Assembly: GCF_002803065.1 (NCBI RefSeq) | Contig: NZ_NNBL01000039.1 | Span: forward strand, 1-64,000 | DNA: 64,000 nt | DNA from: Streptomyces sp. CB01635 | GTDB taxonomy: Bacteria > Actinomycetota > Actinomycetes > Streptomycetales > Streptomycetaceae | Direction: 5' to 3' | In this document: piece after piece, positions 41,413 through 50,528 of the stretch | How positions within the stretch are numbered: position 1 is the first letter of the stretch | Layout: every line of letters begins with the position of its first letter | Notes under the pieces: generated by a model | The model's input: the letters and a program-made list of their open reading frames with translations, nothing else | What the model was told of the DNA's origin: nothing | Database searches by the model: none | Translations under genes and position numbers: made by a program

Positions 41413-43035
41413 CTAGTGAACCAGGCGGTTGAGGCGGCCGCGTGCTACCGCCAGGGCTCCGCGTACGCCCGGTGCGAGGCGTACGGCGAGGGCGCCGGAG
41501 TGGGTCGCGTACGGATGGGCGAGCAGCATGCCGTGGCGCAGGCTCGGCAGGGCGGTGCGGCGCAGGAGGCCGGGGCCGGTGACGGCGTGGGCGCCGGCGT
41601 CGCGGCTCGTGCCGTCCGCGAAGTTCACATGGAGGCGCAGGTCCCAGGTGCCGGAGGCGAGCGCGGACAGGTCGAGGGACGTCTCGGCCTCCCAGGTCCC
41701 GGCGTCGCGCCCGGGCACGAGGGTCACGGTGCGGCGCCTGGCGGGGCGGTGGCGCCGGCGGTCGATGACCTCGATGTCGACGGTGGCGGGGCCCGCCTCG
41801 GCGACGCGGCCGTACAGGTCGTGCAGGCGCAGCCGCAGCCGTGAGCCACGCGCGCGTGGCCGCAGTTCCGCCTCTATGGCGATGGGGAGGAGCCCCATGG
41901 GGCGTACGAGGAGGTGCTCCAGGGTCACCTGGGGGAGGTCGTCGGACCAGATCGGCGTGCCGTCCGCGGCGCGCGCGTAGGGCGGGCGCAGCCGGGCGGG
42001 GCGCGCCGCCACCTCCTTGAGGCGGGGCAGGTCGCGCGGGTGGTCGGAGGCGAGGATCACGCGGGCGACGACGCGGCCGGGGGCGGGCGCCGCGTCGATG
42101 TCGGCCGTGTCGAACGTGGCGAGGTAGGCGCGGGTGCTGTCCCACCACTCGGCGCGGTACCCGGGGCTGCGCAGGTCGAGCTCGCGGGCGTACATGCGCA
42201 GGCTGTGGTCGAGGAAACGGGTGCGGGCAGCGCGCGCCAGGCGCTTGTGCGAGGCGGTCAGGAGGATGTCGACGGACTGGCGGTGCGCTTCGATGCGGCC
42301 GGTCCAGTTGTCGAGTCCGGCCCGGTCGAGGGAGAGCGACAGGCGGTCGGCGTCACGGCGCACGTTCCAGATGTAGACCGTGTCGGGGACGAGCGCGATG
42401 CGCGGTCCGGCGGCGAGCACGCGCGCGGTGAACACGAAGTCCTCGTAGACGAAGCGGCCGTCGGGGAAGCGGATCCCGTGCTCGCGCAGGAAGTCCGTGC
42501 GGTAGAGCTTGTTGACGCAGAGGGTGTCGTGGACGAGGCGGGGGCGGCGCTCAGGGTGGGGGACCACGGCGGGCTCGGCGTACAGCTCCGGCTGCCACGG
42601 GATGTCGCGGCCCGAGGGGAGTTCGCGGCGCACGCACAGGCCGGCGGCGACCTCGGTGCCGTGGGCGAGCGCCGCGCCGAGCAGGGCGTCGACGGCGCCG
42701 GGCGGCAGCACGTCGTCGCTGTCCAGGAACATGACGTACGGGGCCGAGGCAGTGTCGATGCCGTCGTTGCGCGGGGTGCCGCAGCCGCCGCTGTTCGCGG
42801 CGCGGCGCACCACCTTCAGCCGTGGCTCGTCGTCCGCCGTGCGCCGGAGCAACTCGCCGCTGCCGTCCGTCGAACAGTCGTCGACGGCGATCACCTCGCG
42901 GACCGCGGGGCCCTGGGAGAGGGCAGAGCGCACGGCGTCGGGGACCCGTGCGGCGTCGTTGTAGCCGATGACGACGACGGAAACCTGTGACTGCGGGGGC
43001 GACGGCTGCTGGGGCTCGGGCTGCACTGCTTCCAC
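41413..43035 (-). CDS. GT2 glycosyltransferase with C-terminal beta domain
   Basis: A 540-residue protein. The GT2 domain shows VSVVVIGYNDAARVPDAVRS, IAVDDCSTDGSG, GGCGTPRNDGID and DxD in MFLDSDDVLPPG. The middle is helical, and the last ~200 residues are beta-rich (IEAELRPRARGSRLRLRLHD; WEAETSLDLSALASGTWDLR). Domain order and several motifs match the GT2 at 33220-34911. It is probably a cytosolic sugar transferase for the wall polymer. GTG start at 43035; galE follows after 55 nt on the same strand. Confidence 0.88.
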   Translation of the reverse strand: MEAVQPEPQQPSPPQSQVSVVVIGYNDAARVPDAVRSALSQGPAVREVIAVDDCSTDGSGELLRRTADDEPRLKVVRRAANSGGCGTPRNDGIDTASAPYVMFLDSDDVLPPGAVDALLGAALAHGTEVAAGLCVRRELPSGRDIPWQPELYAEPAVVPHPERRPRLVHDTLCVNKLYRTDFLREHGIRFPDGRFVYEDFVFTARVLAAGPRIALVPDTVYIWNVRRDADRLSLSLDRAGLDNWTGRIEAHRQSVDILLTASHKRLARAARTRFLDHSLRMYARELDLRSPGYRAEWWDSTRAYLATFDTADIDAAPAPGRVVARVILASDHPRDLPRLKEVAARPARLRPPYARAADGTPIWSDDLPQVTLEHLLVRPMGLLPIAIEAELRPRARGSRLRLRLHDLYGRVAEAGPATVDIEVIDRRRHRPARRRTVTLVPGRDAGTWEAETSLDLSALASGTWDLRLHVNFADGTSRDAGAHAVTGPGLLRRTALPSLRHGMLLAHPYATHSGALAVRLAPGVRGALAVARGRLNRLVH

Positions 43036-43083
43036 AGAAGGAAATCCTAGGCGTTTGCGGTAATTGTCCGGTAAGTAAAGTTC

Positions 43084-44352
43084 TTATGCCTCTGATCCCT
43101 TCCAGAGGGAACGGAACGAGAGGACGGCAGCTCCGAGGAGCAGGCCGTTGCGGGCCAGCATCAGCAGCGAGCCCGTCCAGGTGGCGGCCTCGACGTCGCG
43201 GTACAGGACCGGGTACGCGAGCGCGCTCAGGCCGGCCGCTGCCACGACGAGTACGGCGACGAGGCGCTGGGTGGTGTGGCGCGAGGTGAGGCAGACCGCG
43301 GCGAGCCCGAGCAGCCAGATCAGGTACTGCGGGCTGATCACGCGGCTGGTGACGGTGAAGAGCAGGACGGCGCAGAGGGCCGCGTCGAACGGCGTCGCGG
43401 GGCTCCAGCTCACCGCCCGCAGCCGCCAGAGCATCAGCAGCGCCGCCGCGACGGCGGTGAGTACCAGGGAGGCCGCGGCCACCGCGCCCACGTGTGGGCC
43501 GACGTACTCCATCGCCCCGAACTGGTAGCGGATGTGTCCGGACCAGCCCGCCCGCCGCGCGAACGACAGGACCGTGCCGCCCAGCGACTCGATCTGCACG
43601 CCCCGCTCGCCCTGGTGGCGCAGGAACGAGAACGGCGAGCGGAACGCGACCGCGAGGGCCAGCAGGATCGCGACGGCGGAGGTGAGCGCCGCCGTCCACG
43701 CCTCCCGGCTGGTACGTCCCCGGGGCGTGCCGAGCAGGGTGAGCGCCGGCCACACCTTCACCAGCGCGCCGCACGCCGCGAGTACGCCGCCCGCGCGCGG
43801 GAACCGCCCCATGAGCAGCAGCGCGAACACGGCGAGCGCGGTGACCTCGATGTCGTAACGGGCCAGCGGGATGTGGAGCAGGAGCGGCAGCCCGGCCACC
43901 CACAGCCAGGCGCCGCCCGCACTGCGTCTCGGCCGCGCGCCGGTCCGGGCGAGGACGAGCGTGACCAGGGCGTCCGTGGCGAGCGTGAGTGCGACGAAGC
44001 CCTGGAAGTACGTGAGGCCGGGGATCAGGCCGGGCGCCAGGAGGACGGGGCCCGCGCCGGGCGGGTACTGCCACATCGCGTCACCGGCGGGGAAGGCGCC
44101 GTCGGCGAGGGTGGCGTACCAGCGGGCGTACAGCGTGTGCACCTCGTGCGCGATGCCTCCGACGCCGAGCGGGGCGCGCTCGTCCGTGACGAGCAGGACG
44201 AGCATCGCGGCGCGGGTGGCCAGCCAGGTCAGGGGGAGCGCCGCCCGTGCGAGTGGTCCTGGGCGGACCCAGGTCGCGTGGACGGGCGCTGAGGTGGTGG
44301 GCGGCTGAGTCTCGAGCGTCACCTGCGCGAGCGTACGATCGAATACCCGCAT
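43084..44352 (-). CDS. GT87-like membrane mannosyltransferase
   Basis: A 422-residue multipass protein with about ten helices of the GT87 (DUF2029) GT-C type: DAMWQYPPGAGPVLLAPGLI in the first external loop, LLHIPLARYDIEVTALAVFA, ACGALVKVWPALTLLG and VTSRVISPQYLIWLLGLAAV. GT87 enzymes such as mycobacterial PimE use polyprenol-P-mannose. The acceptor is unknown. Its ATG sits inside a 12-bp palindrome. It is 73 nt after ohrR on the same strand, so readthrough from ohrR is possible. Confidence 0.88.
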   Translation of the reverse strand: MRVFDRTLAQVTLETQPPTTSAPVHATWVRPGPLARAALPLTWLATRAAMLVLLVTDERAPLGVGGIAHEVHTLYARWYATLADGAFPAGDAMWQYPPGAGPVLLAPGLIPGLTYFQGFVALTLATDALVTLVLARTGARPRRSAGGAWLWVAGLPLLLHIPLARYDIEVTALAVFALLLMGRFPRAGGVLAACGALVKVWPALTLLGTPRGRTSREAWTAALTSAVAILLALAVAFRSPFSFLRHQGERGVQIESLGGTVLSFARRAGWSGHIRYQFGAMEYVGPHVGAVAAASLVLTAVAAALLMLWRLRAVSWSPATPFDAALCAVLLFTVTSRVISPQYLIWLLGLAAVCLTSRHTTQRLVAVLVVAAAGLSALAYPVLYRDVEAATWTGSLLMLARNGLLLGAAVLSFRSLWKGSEA

Positions 44353-44369
44353 ATGCGGTGATAATCACC
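44347..44369. promoter_or_regulatory. Two overlapping palindromes at the GT87 start
   Basis: CCGCATATGCGG (44347-44358, perfect, containing the start ATG) overlaps GGTGAT-A-ATCACC (44357-44369, perfect around a central A). CCGCAT recurs a third time just upstream (minus strand). The pair could be an operator or a start-codon-occluding mRNA hairpin. Confidence 0.4.
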
Positions 44370-44425
44370 ATAATGCGGCTTTCGTGTCGGGTGGAGTGGT
44401 GCTGCATCCGGCGCCGGTGGCCCGA

Positions 44426-44899
44426 CTATGCGTCCAGCGGCGCCCCGTCCAGCGCCCTCGTCAGGCGGTCCAGGCGGGCGCGCATGTCCTCGATCTCCGC
44501 CAGGTCGAACCCCGTCGCGGCCGCGATCCGGCGCGGCACCAGCGCCGCGCGCTCCCGCAGCTCGGTGCCCGCGCCGGTCGGCCGGACGTTCACCGAGCGC
44601 TCGTCGCGCGCGCTGCGCTCCCGCTGGACGAGGCCGGCCGCCTCCAGCCGCTTGAGCAGCGGCGACAGCGTGCCCGAGTCGAGCCGCAGCCGCTCCCCGA
44701 GCCGCTTCACGGGCAGCTCGCCGTCCTCCCAGAGCACGAGCATGACCAGGTACTGGGGGTAGGTCAGACCCAGGTCCTTGAGGAGCGTGCGGTAGACGCC
44801 GCCGAACGCGCGCGACGCGGCGTTCAGGGAGAAGCAGATCTGGCGGTCGAGCCGCAGGAATTCCTCGTCGCCGGGCGTCTCGGTCGTCTCGGTGGTCAT
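44426..44899 (-). CDS. ohrR: MarR-family organic peroxide sensor OhrR
   Basis: A 157-residue MarR regulator of the OhrR branch. The redox-sensing Cys is C22 in LDRQICFSLNAASRAF; the winged helix is LGERLRLDSGTLSPLLKRLE followed by RERSARDERSVNV. Oxidation of this Cys by organic hydroperoxide releases DNA. It is divergent from ohr, and a classic OhrR box lies between them. Confidence 0.92.
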   Translation of the reverse strand: MTTETTETPGDEEFLRLDRQICFSLNAASRAFGGVYRTLLKDLGLTYPQYLVMLVLWEDGELPVKRLGERLRLDSGTLSPLLKRLEAAGLVQRERSARDERSVNVRPTGAGTELRERAALVPRRIAAATGFDLAEIEDMRARLDRLTRALDGAPLDA

Positions 44900-44942
44900 G
44901 GCTCCAGGGTAGCCGGGACGCCTCGGTGCGCAACTTGGTTGT

Positions 44943-44961
44943 GCACAATTGAATTGCGTGC
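44943..44961. promoter_or_regulatory. OhrR operator
   Basis: GCACAATT-G-AATTGCGTGC contains the perfect core CAATT-G-AATTG (44946-44956), matching the known AT-rich OhrR operator, 43 bp upstream of ohrR and within reach of the ohr promoter. AT content is far above the genome background. Confidence 0.75.
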
Positions 44962-45036
44962 TCTACTTATATCCGTCAGCGCAGCACGTACTCCACCGCG
45001 GACGTCACCGCGGCCCCACGCAGGAGGATGTTTTTC

Positions 45037-45444
<408 letters not shown>

Positions 45445-45450
<6 letters not shown>

Positions 45451-45498
45451 TTCGAGTAGTTCAAGTAGTTCAAGTAGGACGAGTAGGGCGAGTAGTCC
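45445..45498 (+). repeat. 9-bp minisatellite over the ohr stop codon
   Basis: Six units of (G/A)AGTAGNNC, first unit covering the last codon and stop of ohr. Every unit carries an in-frame TAG, so five back-up stops follow the real one. The run ends shortly before the terminator hairpin. Confidence 0.8.
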
Positions 45499-45545
45499 GG
45501 CAGGAGTGCACGGCTGGTCGGCGGGAGCGTACGGCGCCGACGCGT

Positions 45546-45582
45546 CGGCCCGGCCCCGTTCGTCGAGAACGGGGCCGGGCCG
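45546..45582 (+). terminator. ohr terminator
   Basis: A perfect 15-bp stem (45546-45560 with 45568-45582, core GGCCCGGCCCCGTT) with a 7-nt loop, about 95 nt after ohr. The remaining gap up to 45796 shows no gene; the GT39 gene promoter presumably lies at about 45740-45790, which is AT-richer. Confidence 0.8.
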
Positions 45583-45796
45583 GGGCGGGGCCGCCAGGTC
45601 CGGTCCGGTCGCTCCGGTCGGCAACTGCGCCTTCGCCCACTCGATCGGGTGATGCGAGGTCTTCGACGGTCGCGCGGCGTGCCTCGCTGTCGCCAGGCGT
45701 TATGTCCCGTATCTCCGCCACCATCCCGCGCCGCACGCGTGATCCATGACGGCAAGGCTGCGTCACAAATCGGATCATTTGGGACAGTATCGGCGC

Positions 45797-47401
45797 GTGC
45801 GCATCTCTTCGGACGGTCCGCGAGGCCGCACCCCCAGGGCTCTTCCCGCCGCCGCACCCGCCGTGACCGCGGTCCTGCTGCCGGGCCTGGTGATGGTGGG
45901 CCTCGGGCTCTGGGGGCTCGACCGCGGCACGATCTGGCGGGACGAGGCCGCGACGATGCTCGTCGCCACCCGCTCCCTGCCCCAGATCCACCATCTCCTC
46001 GGCAACATCGACGCCGTCCACGGCCTCTACTACGTACTGATCCACTTCGTGCTCGGCGGGCAGACCGACGCCTACCTGATGCGACTGCCGTCCGTCTTCG
46101 GTGCGGCCGCGGCGGCCTGCCTCGTCGCCGCGCTCGGGATCCGCCTGGTCCGGCCCCGCGTGGGCCTGTGGGCCGGACTCCTCTACGCCGCCTCGCCGTT
46201 CACCGGCTACTACGCGCAGGAGGGCCGCTCGTACGCGATCGTCGCGGCGGGCGCCGCCGCGGCGACGCTCATGCTCGTCCACTGCGTACGGCATCCGTCG
46301 TGGCCCGCCTGGGCCGGGTACGCCGCGCTCGTGACGGTGACCGCGTGGCTCCACGAGTTCGCCGTGCTCGTCCTCGCCGCGCACGCCGTCACCCTCCTCG
46401 TCTCACGCGCCGCCCCCGTGCTGTGGCGGGGCTGGGCGTCCGCCGCCACTGCCGCCGTCCTGCTGGTCCTGCCCCTCGCCGACGAGGCGCGGGGGCAGAG
46501 CTTCCAGGTGGCGTGGATCCGCAGGCCGGGCTGGGAGGACGCGGAGGCGTTGCTGCGGCTCGCCGCCGGGCACCCCGGTGCCGTCTTCAACACCACGCTC
46601 CTGCTCGCCGCCGCCGCGGTGCTCGCCCCCTCGGTCCGCCGGGGGGCGTGCGGACTCGTGGCGGTCGCGCTGCCGCTGGCCGTGGTGCCGCCCGCGCTGC
46701 TGTTGACCGTCTCGCAGTGGCAGCCGCTGTACGCGCCGCGCTACACGTTCTTCGCGTTCGCCGGGCTGCCCCTGCTGGTGGCGGCGGGCGCGGACGCGGT
46801 CCTGCGGCGCCTGCCGGGCCGGGTGCGGCCCTCCTGGTACATCCAGGTGACCGCCGGGGCCGTCCTGGTCGCGGTGGCGTTCTGGGTGCAGTTCCCGGCG
46901 CAGCTGCGCGAGCGGTCGCCCGAGGGCCGCAGGGACGACTTCGGGGCCGTGGCACGCATGGCCGAGCGGGACCTGCGGCCCGGCGACGCACTCCTCTACG
47001 TGCCGAAGACCGGCCGACGCCTGACGGAGACGTACCCGCGCGCGGTCGCGGGTGTGCGCGACGTGTCCCTGAAGTCGTCAGGCGCCCGTTCCGGAACCCT
47101 GTACGGCGTGGACGCGAGCCCCGCCGAACTCCGCGCCCGGATGGCGTGCCTGTCCCGCGTCTGGGTCCTCTTCGACGCGGAGGCGGGGCACCCCGGCTGG
47201 CACACCCGCAACCCCGTCGAACTCACCAAACTCGCGCTCCTGAAGCGGGACTTCATGCCCCTCGCCGAGTCGAGACGCCGCAGCGGGCTGCTGCGCCTGT
47301 ACGAGCGTGTGGGCGGCCCGGCGCCCACGTGCGCGGCCTCTGCGGGGCCGCCTGCCGGGGCGACCGCCGCACCCACCGAGCCCACGCTGGAGTCACCGTG
47401 A
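45797..47401 (+). CDS. GT39/ArnT-like membrane glycosyltransferase
   Basis: About 534 residues with some ten membrane helices and a C-terminal external domain. The first external loop has GTIWRDEAATML, the acidic DE pair (about residue 48) used by PMT/ArnT-type GT-C enzymes. SPFTGYYAQEGRSYAIVAA and QWQPLYAPRYTFFAFAGLPL fit the family. It probably transfers a sugar from a polyprenol-P donor outside the membrane. The start is uncertain: GTG 45797 (MRISSDGP) is preferred; ATG 45746 lacks an RBS. It overlaps the next gene by GTGA. Confidence 0.82.
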   Translation: MRISSDGPRGRTPRALPAAAPAVTAVLLPGLVMVGLGLWGLDRGTIWRDEAATMLVATRSLPQIHHLLGNIDAVHGLYYVLIHFVLGGQTDAYLMRLPSVFGAAAAACLVAALGIRLVRPRVGLWAGLLYAASPFTGYYAQEGRSYAIVAAGAAAATLMLVHCVRHPSWPAWAGYAALVTVTAWLHEFAVLVLAAHAVTLLVSRAAPVLWRGWASAATAAVLLVLPLADEARGQSFQVAWIRRPGWEDAEALLRLAAGHPGAVFNTTLLLAAAAVLAPSVRRGACGLVAVALPLAVVPPALLLTVSQWQPLYAPRYTFFAFAGLPLLVAAGADAVLRRLPGRVRPSWYIQVTAGAVLVAVAFWVQFPAQLRERSPEGRRDDFGAVARMAERDLRPGDALLYVPKTGRRLTETYPRAVAGVRDVSLKSSGARSGTLYGVDASPAELRARMACLSRVWVLFDAEAGHPGWHTRNPVELTKLALLKRDFMPLAESRRRSGLLRLYERVGGPAPTCAASAGPPAGATAAPTEPTLESP

Positions 47402-49128
47402 ACGCCATGCTCCTCGCCCTCCTCGACAACCGCCGCCCCGACCGCGCGCGGACCGTGCCCGCTGCACGCGCCTCGCCCGCGTCCCGCACGCGCCGGTGGG
47501 CCGACCCCGCCGCCGTCCTCGCCGCGACGGCGCTGATCGCGGTCAGGGCCGCGGGACTCGGACGCTGGATCGTCGACGACGCCGCCGTCACCTTCGCGTA
47601 CGCGCGCAGCGTCGACGAGGGCCTCGGCCCGGTCCAACTCCCGGGCGCCGCACTCGTGGAGGGCTACTCCAACCCGTCCTGGCTCGCCCTGATGGCCCTC
47701 GGCCGCAGACTCGGACTCTTCGACCACGGCGCGTTCCTGGGCGTCAGCGACCTCGTGCTCTACCCGAAAGCACTCGCCCTGCTGTGCACGGCCGGCACGC
47801 TCGCGTGCATCGCGTGGACGGCCCGCGCCGTGCTCCCCGGCCGCGCGTGGGCGGTGACGCTCCTGGCGGGCACGGCCCTCGCCACGAACCTGTCCTACGT
47901 GGCCTGGTCCTTCTCGGGCCTGGAGAATCCGCTGTACGGGCTGAGCGCCGCCGCGACGGCCGCGCTCCTCGTCCGGGGCGTCACCCGTGGCGATCTCACC
48001 GCCCCCCGCACCGCAGTTGCCGTCGCCGCGATCGCCCTGCTCGCCGCGCTGACCCGCCCCGACGGTGCCGTACTCGCGGGCGCCTACCCCCTCGTCCTGG
48101 CCCTCTTCGTGCGCCGGCGCGAGCTGCCCCGCTCGGTCCGCGCGCTGGCCCTGCACGCAGGTGTCGTCGCCGTGCCCTACGGGGCGTTCCTGCTGTGGCG
48201 GCACGCCGTCTTCGGTCTGTGGGTGCCGAACACCGCGGTCGCCAAGGCGCAGCAGACCCCGCGGCTCGCCCAACTCGCCCAGACAGGTGACCTGTTGACG
48301 TACGCCGGCTGGGCCATCGCACTGATCGGCGCGCTGTGCGCCGGCGCCGTCCTCACGCGGCCCGGCAAGGGGCGGCGGGCCCTGGTGGCGCTGCTCGTGC
48401 CGCTGCTCCTGTCGCTGCTCGCGTACGGGGTGCTCGGCCGGGACTGGATGGCCCTGTACCGGTTCGCCACGCCGGTGTGGGTGCTGGCGGCGGCCGTCGC
48501 CGCACTGTCGGCCGTGGTGCTGTGGGAGGCGGAAGGGACCCGCGGCAGAGCGGTTTTCGTCGCGGCGCTGACCGGTGCGCTCGTGCTCTCGCACGCGGGA
48601 CAGGCCGACCGCGAGGCCTCGTTCAAGGCTCACCCGACGCTCTCCATGTGCTTCGTCGCGGAACGCTACGGCCAGGTGTTCAACACGTACGCCGAGCGCC
48701 TCGGCCTGCGCCACGCCACCGTCGCCCTGCCCGACCTCGGCGGCACGCTGCTCACCACGCGGCTGCGCGTACTGGACCTGGCCGGCCTGACGGACCGCCG
48801 CATCGCGAACGCGTACGCCTCCGGCGACATGAGCGCCCTGCGTGACCATGTCCTTCGCGCCGAGCGCCCCGAACTCCTGCACGTCCATGAGGCCTGGGTG
48901 GACAAGCCGGGCCTGACCCTCGCCCGCCTGGCGGACGCCGGTTACGTCCCGCTGTACCGGCAGCAGAACGGCGGTGACTTCGTCCGGGCCGACGCCGTCC
49001 CCGACCCAGCCCGGATCACCGCCGTACGCGCCTGGGCCAAACCCCGCCTCGACCGCCTGATCGCGAGCCAGGACCACACCAGGGGCTGCGGCGCCACCCT
49101 CACCCCGGGGCAGGGGGTTGCCCTGTGA
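47398..49128 (+). CDS. AftB-like GT-C membrane glycosyltransferase
   Basis: A 576-residue protein with about ten helices. The N-terminal external loop has WIVDDAAVTFAYARSVDEGL and LVEGYSNPSWLALMALG, the layout of the AftB-type arabinofuranosyltransferase group. A C-terminal external domain of ~170 residues follows (TLSMCFVAERYGQVFNTYAE). Streptomyces lacks mycobacterial arabinogalactan, so sugar and acceptor are open; the surface polymer of this locus is a reasonable acceptor. Its last 12 codons are copied twice downstream (see 49086). Confidence 0.8.
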   Translation: MNAMLLALLDNRRPDRARTVPAARASPASRTRRWADPAAVLAATALIAVRAAGLGRWIVDDAAVTFAYARSVDEGLGPVQLPGAALVEGYSNPSWLALMALGRRLGLFDHGAFLGVSDLVLYPKALALLCTAGTLACIAWTARAVLPGRAWAVTLLAGTALATNLSYVAWSFSGLENPLYGLSAAATAALLVRGVTRGDLTAPRTAVAVAAIALLAALTRPDGAVLAGAYPLVLALFVRRRELPRSVRALALHAGVVAVPYGAFLLWRHAVFGLWVPNTAVAKAQQTPRLAQLAQTGDLLTYAGWAIALIGALCAGAVLTRPGKGRRALVALLVPLLLSLLAYGVLGRDWMALYRFATPVWVLAAAVAALSAVVLWEAEGTRGRAVFVAALTGALVLSHAGQADREASFKAHPTLSMCFVAERYGQVFNTYAERLGLRHATVALPDLGGTLLTTRLRVLDLAGLTDRRIANAYASGDMSALRDHVLRAERPELLHVHEAWVDKPGLTLARLADAGYVPLYRQQNGGDFVRADAVPDPARITAVRAWAKPRLDRLIASQDHTRGCGATLTPGQGVAL

Positions 49129-49360
49129 CGGTCACGCTGCTTCCCGCGCCCACCCGGACCGCCCGGGCCAAGCCCTGCCTCGGCCACCGGTGCCTGCGGC
49201 GCCACAGCCCTCACCCCGGGCCAGGGAGCCGCCCCGTGACGGACACGGTTCCTTCCGCGCCTGCGCGGGCCGGCCACACCAGCGCCTGCCGCGCCCCCTT
49301 CACCCCCGCACAGGGAGCCGCCCTGTGACCGCCACCCTTCTCCCCGCTCCCGCCCGCCCC
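49086..49360 (+). repeat. Tandem triplication of a stop/start gene junction
   Basis: Three imperfect units start at CTGCGGCG (49086), CTGCGGCG (49194) and CTGCCGCG (49286), with periods 108 and 92 bp. Each encodes, in the frame of the upstream gene, a copy of its end (CGATLTPGQGVAL, CGATALTPGQGAAP, CRAPFTPAQGAAL), then TGA overlapping a GTG (49125, 49236, 49325), then a copy of the acyltransferase start (VTVTLLPAPTR, VTDTVPSAPAR, VTATLLPAPAR). Confidence 0.85.
49125..49328 (+). CDS. Small chimeric ORF created by the junction triplication
   Basis: A 67-codon frame from GTG 49125 to TGA 49326-49328. Its beginning (MTVTLLPAPTRTARA) copies the acyltransferase N-terminus and its end (FTPAQGAAL) copies the upstream gene's C-terminus. 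It is linked to both neighbours by GTGA overlaps, so ribosomes could pass through it to reach the acyltransferase gene. A second in-frame GTG at 49236 would give 30 residues. It may serve only as a translational coupler; no domain is visible. Confidence 0.35.
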   Translation: MTVTLLPAPTRTARAKPCLGHRCLRRHSPHPGPGSRPVTDTVPSAPARAGHTSACRAPFTPAQGAAL

Positions 49361-50464
49361 CGCAGGGCGGATGCGCGCGCGCCGCGGCTCGATTCGCTGA
49401 CCGGGATGCGCTTCATCGCAGCCCTCGCCGTCTTCGTTCACCACACCACCGGACTCGCCCCGGGCAAGGGTCTCGCGCAGGCGCCCGTGCTCTTCCCGTA
49501 CTCGACCATGGGTGTCAACGGCGTCGGGTTCTTCTTCGTGCTGTCCGGGTTTCTGCTGGCCTGGGGGCACCGCCCCGGCACGCGTCGCGGTCTCTTCTAC
49601 TGGCGTCGCGCCGGCCGCATCTGGCCCGCGCATCTCGCCGCCACGATCCCGTGCATCTGGGTGTTCTACCTCTGGGGCGGCGTGCCCACGGACGCGTTCA
49701 GTTTCGTCACGTCGCTGCTGCTCGTGCAGACCTGGTTCCCCGGCGTCGTGCCGATGTTCCCGGGCAACGGCGTGGCCTGGACGCTCAGTGTCGAGGTGTT
49801 CTTCTACCTCCTGTTCCCGTGGGTGATCGGCCCCGCGCTGCGCCTGCGCACCCGCACCCTCGCGCTCCTCGCGGCGTCCGGCCTCGCCGCCATGTGGGCC
49901 GTCAACTGGTGGGCCGCCGCGCACCTTTCGCCCTTCGCCCGCGAATGGGTCATGCGCCACCCGGTGACGCGCCTTCCCGAGTTCGCGGTCGGCCTCGTGT
50001 GCGCGATCGCCCTGCGCCGCGGCCACCGGATCGCCCTGCGCCCGGCCGCACTGCTCGCCGCCTTCGCCGCGTACACGGCCGTGTACTGCCACCGGATCGT
50101 CTGGTTCTCGCCGGACACGGTGGGCCAACTGGAATGGACCGTCCGGCCGTTCGTCGCCGTGTTCTCGGCGCTCTTCATCGTCGCGTACGCCCAGCGTGAG
50201 CTGTCCGGGCGCCGCGGAGCGCTCTGTTCGCGCCCCATGGTGCTGCTCGGCGCGTGGTCGTACGCGTTCTATCTGCTGCACCAGACGCTGAACCGGTACG
50301 TGCAGGACACCTGGGGCCGGATGCGGCCCGACAACTCCGCCCTGTTCACGCTGTGCGGACTCGCCGTCGCGGTGATCGCTCTGTCCTGGGCGCTGTTCAC
50401 GTACGTCGAGGAACCGGCCAGAAAGTGGTGGTCCCGGCACACGCCGCGCCGTCTCACACGGTGA
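49325..50464 (+). CDS. Acyltransferase-3 family membrane O-acyltransferase
   Basis: A 379-residue protein of the acyltransferase-3 (OafA/OatA-like) family with about ten helices. The typical LDSLTGMRFIAALAVFVHHT opens it, FFFVLSGFLLAWG and WRRAGRIWPAHL follow, and WTLSVEVFFYLLFPWVIG and the terminal TYVEEPARKWW are also family features. It would O-acylate a sugar outside the membrane, here probably the surface polymer. The third GTG copy (49325) is taken as the start. Confidence 0.92.
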   Translation: MTATLLPAPARPRRADARAPRLDSLTGMRFIAALAVFVHHTTGLAPGKGLAQAPVLFPYSTMGVNGVGFFFVLSGFLLAWGHRPGTRRGLFYWRRAGRIWPAHLAATIPCIWVFYLWGGVPTDAFSFVTSLLLVQTWFPGVVPMFPGNGVAWTLSVEVFFYLLFPWVIGPALRLRTRTLALLAASGLAAMWAVNWWAAAHLSPFAREWVMRHPVTRLPEFAVGLVCAIALRRGHRIALRPAALLAAFAAYTAVYCHRIVWFSPDTVGQLEWTVRPFVAVFSALFIVAYAQRELSGRRGALCSRPMVLLGAWSYAFYLLHQTLNRYVQDTWGRMRPDNSALFTLCGLAVAVIALSWALFTYVEEPARKWWSRHTPRRLTR

Positions 50465-50528
50465 CCCCACGCGGACATGCGCGTTGAAAAGCCATCAAGT
50501 CACCCCAACCCCCTTGATGGAGGCCGCC

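Noticed and set aside
21488..44369. Shared regulon from GGTGAT palindromes at 21488 and 44357
   Set aside because: Spacer and flanks differ (N6 versus one base); likely coincidence.
45746..45796. Earlier ATG start for the GT39 gene
   Set aside because: No RBS-like sequence and the extra 17 residues do not look like a conserved N-terminus; GTG 45797 preferred, though not certain.
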